Below, in pieces: positions 5,692 through 6,789 of a DNA stretch of 6,789 nucleotides. The stretch is taken from contig DCTE01000137.1 of assembly GCA_002329405.1 (NCBI GenBank), positions 10,780 through 17,568 of the forward strand, given 5' to 3'. The position numbers and the translations under genes were made by a program. How positions within the stretch are numbered: position 1 is the stretch's first letter; each line of letters starts with the position of its first letter. Below the pieces are notes generated by a model. That model had not been told where the DNA came from. It did not search any database and was given only the letters and a program-made list of their open reading frames with translations. The DNA comes from Ruminococcaceae bacterium UBA1448. GTDB lineage: Bacteria; Bacillota; Clostridia; Oscillospirales; Ruminococcaceae.

Positions 5692-6726
5692 TTATTCGCT
5701 CAGTGCGTAGGCTTTCATCAGCCCGTACATCTCCCGCAGCGAATCAATGTGCGTCCGTTCATAGCCATGCGACGCCAGACAACCATGTCCGATCGCCGCG
5801 TGCCGGACATCATACCCGGCCTGCAATGCAGGGTCACAATCGGTCCCGTAACCGGGCGTAAAGACATCCACCTCATACTGAATACCTGCCCGCTCAGCCG
5901 CGTCAATCAGTTCGCGGGTCAGCTCAAGATGATACGGGAAACGGGAATCCTTGGCAAAAATGGTTGCTTTATGTTCATCAGAAGTCTGTTCCGGACCGAC
6001 CGGCGCGATATCCAGCGCGATCAGATCCTCGGTCTGGGGCGGAATCCAGCTGCCGCCGTGCAGAATCTCCTCATAGAAGGTGAAATAGGCGGTGATGTTG
6101 CGGGAAGGGGTGATCTTATTCTCCGACATATATTTCATCAATGTCAGCAGTACTGCGGAACAGGCCTTGTCATCAATAAACCGGGATTTGATAAATCCGC
6201 CAGCCATTGTGAAATGCGGGTCGAGCGCGATCAGGTCGCCGGTACGGATACCGAGCGCGCGGGTATCCGCCGCCGAATGGACATCCTCATCCAGCACGAT
6301 GCAGATATTCTTGTCATAATCTGCCGCCGCGTTATACACGTCGGCAGGCGTAACATGGACACAGGACTGAATCCGCTGAACAGTCCCCGAGTAGACGCCG
6401 CCGCGGGAATGCACCCGGACATTCTCATGCTCGGCTGCACTGGCACGCAGTCCGCCGACCGGCACCACCTTCAGCGTCCCGTTGGGGTAAATATGCCGGA
6501 CCATCAGCCCGATGTCGTCCAGATGGGAGAGCAGGCAAAGACTATTGCCCTCGCCGCCGAGGTCGCACCAGATACCGCCCTTGCGCAGAGTCTGCGGCTG
6601 GTAACCCATCCGTTCCATTTCCGCAGCGACATAATCCTGAATCTCCCGGAACTGGCCGGAGGTCGAGTCGATCGCCAGCAGGTTTTTCAGCTGGGTCAGC
6701 ATATATTCCTGATCAAACGTTTTCAT
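5692..6726 (-). CDS. M42 family metallo-aminopeptidase
   Basis: A 344-residue protein, normal for M42 (330-370). The two-metal site can be followed: SHLDDIG gives His 68 and Asp 70, SRFIDDKACSAVLL gives the bridging Asp 185, FYEE gives Glu 219 (general base) and Glu 220, ALDIAP gives Asp 239, and RTHIDS gives His 326. The insert between the first and second ligand (about 75-165) corresponds to the PDZ-like dimerisation domain and includes TGDLIALDP. M42 enzymes form large cytoplasmic tetrahedral assemblies that trim short peptides from the N-terminus, and no signal peptide is visible here. The sequence is somewhat divergent: HLDD instead of the common HMDE, and FYEEILHGG instead of the usual EEVGLRGA, so specificity is not predictable. 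The ATG at 6724-6726 has AAAGGAAG 8 bases upstream. It is the first gene of the M42-HD-AraC group. Some relatives are annotated as endoglucanase M, which is a historical misnomer. Confidence 0.92.
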   Translation of the reverse strand: MKTFDQEYMLTQLKNLLAIDSTSGQFREIQDYVAAEMERMGYQPQTLRKGGIWCDLGGEGNSLCLLSHLDDIGLMVRHIYPNGTLKVVPVGGLRASAAEHENVRVHSRGGVYSGTVQRIQSCVHVTPADVYNAAADYDKNICIVLDEDVHSAADTRALGIRTGDLIALDPHFTMAGGFIKSRFIDDKACSAVLLTLMKYMSENKITPSRNITAYFTFYEEILHGGSWIPPQTEDLIALDIAPVGPEQTSDEHKATIFAKDSRFPYHLELTRELIDAAERAGIQYEVDVFTPGYGTDCDPALQAGYDVRHAAIGHGCLASHGYERTHIDSLREMYGLMKAYALSE

Positions 6727-6789
6727 TATTCTGTCTTCCTTTACTGTAAAATCTATGCGGAATACGCTTATTATCAGTATAACTGAATT
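6727..6789 (-). promoter_or_regulatory. Leader of the M42 gene, possible promoter cut by window edge
   Basis: The 63 bases before the M42 start are AT-rich at their outer end. On the minus strand GATAAT (6770-6775) is a 5-of-6 match to a -10 element; a partner -35 would lie at about 6793, outside the window. This would give a leader of about 35-40 bases carrying the AAAGGAAG ribosome site. Only weak support is possible here. Confidence 0.3.

Noticed and set aside
5653..6786. Long plus-strand open frame (377 codons) opposite the M42 gene
   Set aside because: It is the antisense shadow of a clear M42 peptidase with all metal ligands. Its translation shows no recognisable domain and is rich in Arg/Gln/His as expected from a mirror frame.

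Overview
The window (6,789 bp, apparently moderately GC-rich) looks like chromosomal DNA of a low-GC-lineage Gram-positive anaerobe, most likely a gut-type Clostridia member (Oscillospiraceae/Ruminococcaceae-like). This is an inference. It rests on a BlaI/M56 signalling pair with a large modular sensor, a GH43 hemicellulase, an M42 aminopeptidase, strong GGAGG-type ribosome binding sites and classical T-tailed intrinsic terminators. I see no insertion sequence, phage gene, tRNA, rRNA or CRISPR array.

Layout: (i) 1-1103, plus strand, is the 3' two-thirds of a GH43 arabinofuranosidase/xylosidase gene whose start lies outside the window. (ii) 1121-1174 is a hairpin with T-rich tails on both sides, serving as a shared terminator between convergent genes. 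(iii) 1177-3856, minus strand, is a two-gene BlaI-type repressor / M56 membrane metallopeptidase unit. It has its own promoter (3903-3931) and two dyad operators (3879-3893 and 3904-3920). (iv) 3857-4159 is a 303-bp intergenic stretch holding that control region, a minus-strand terminator (3946-3971) and a strongly structured block of nested inverted repeats (4011-4103). (v) 4160-6726, minus strand, holds three closely spaced genes read in the order M42 aminopeptidase, HD-domain phosphohydrolase, AraC-family regulator. They probably form one operon ending at the 3946-3971 terminator.

How the parts work together: the BlaI-like repressor should bind the two dyads and repress its own operon. The M56 protein has the BlaR1-type membrane topology and an intact HEXXH zinc site, and should relieve repression when its extracytoplasmic region senses a signal. 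That region is about 435 residues long and lacks the penicillin-binding motifs of BlaR1, so the inducer is unlikely to be a beta-lactam recognised in the classical way. No obvious target gene beyond the pair itself lies in the window. The M42-HD-AraC group combines intracellular peptide turnover, a metal-dependent phosphohydrolase of unknown substrate and a cupin-type effector-binding regulator; any functional link among them is inference from gene order.

The most interesting points are the unusual sensor on the M56 protein, the promoter/operator architecture of the pair, and the structured intergenic element, which could be a dispersed repeat or a small RNA.
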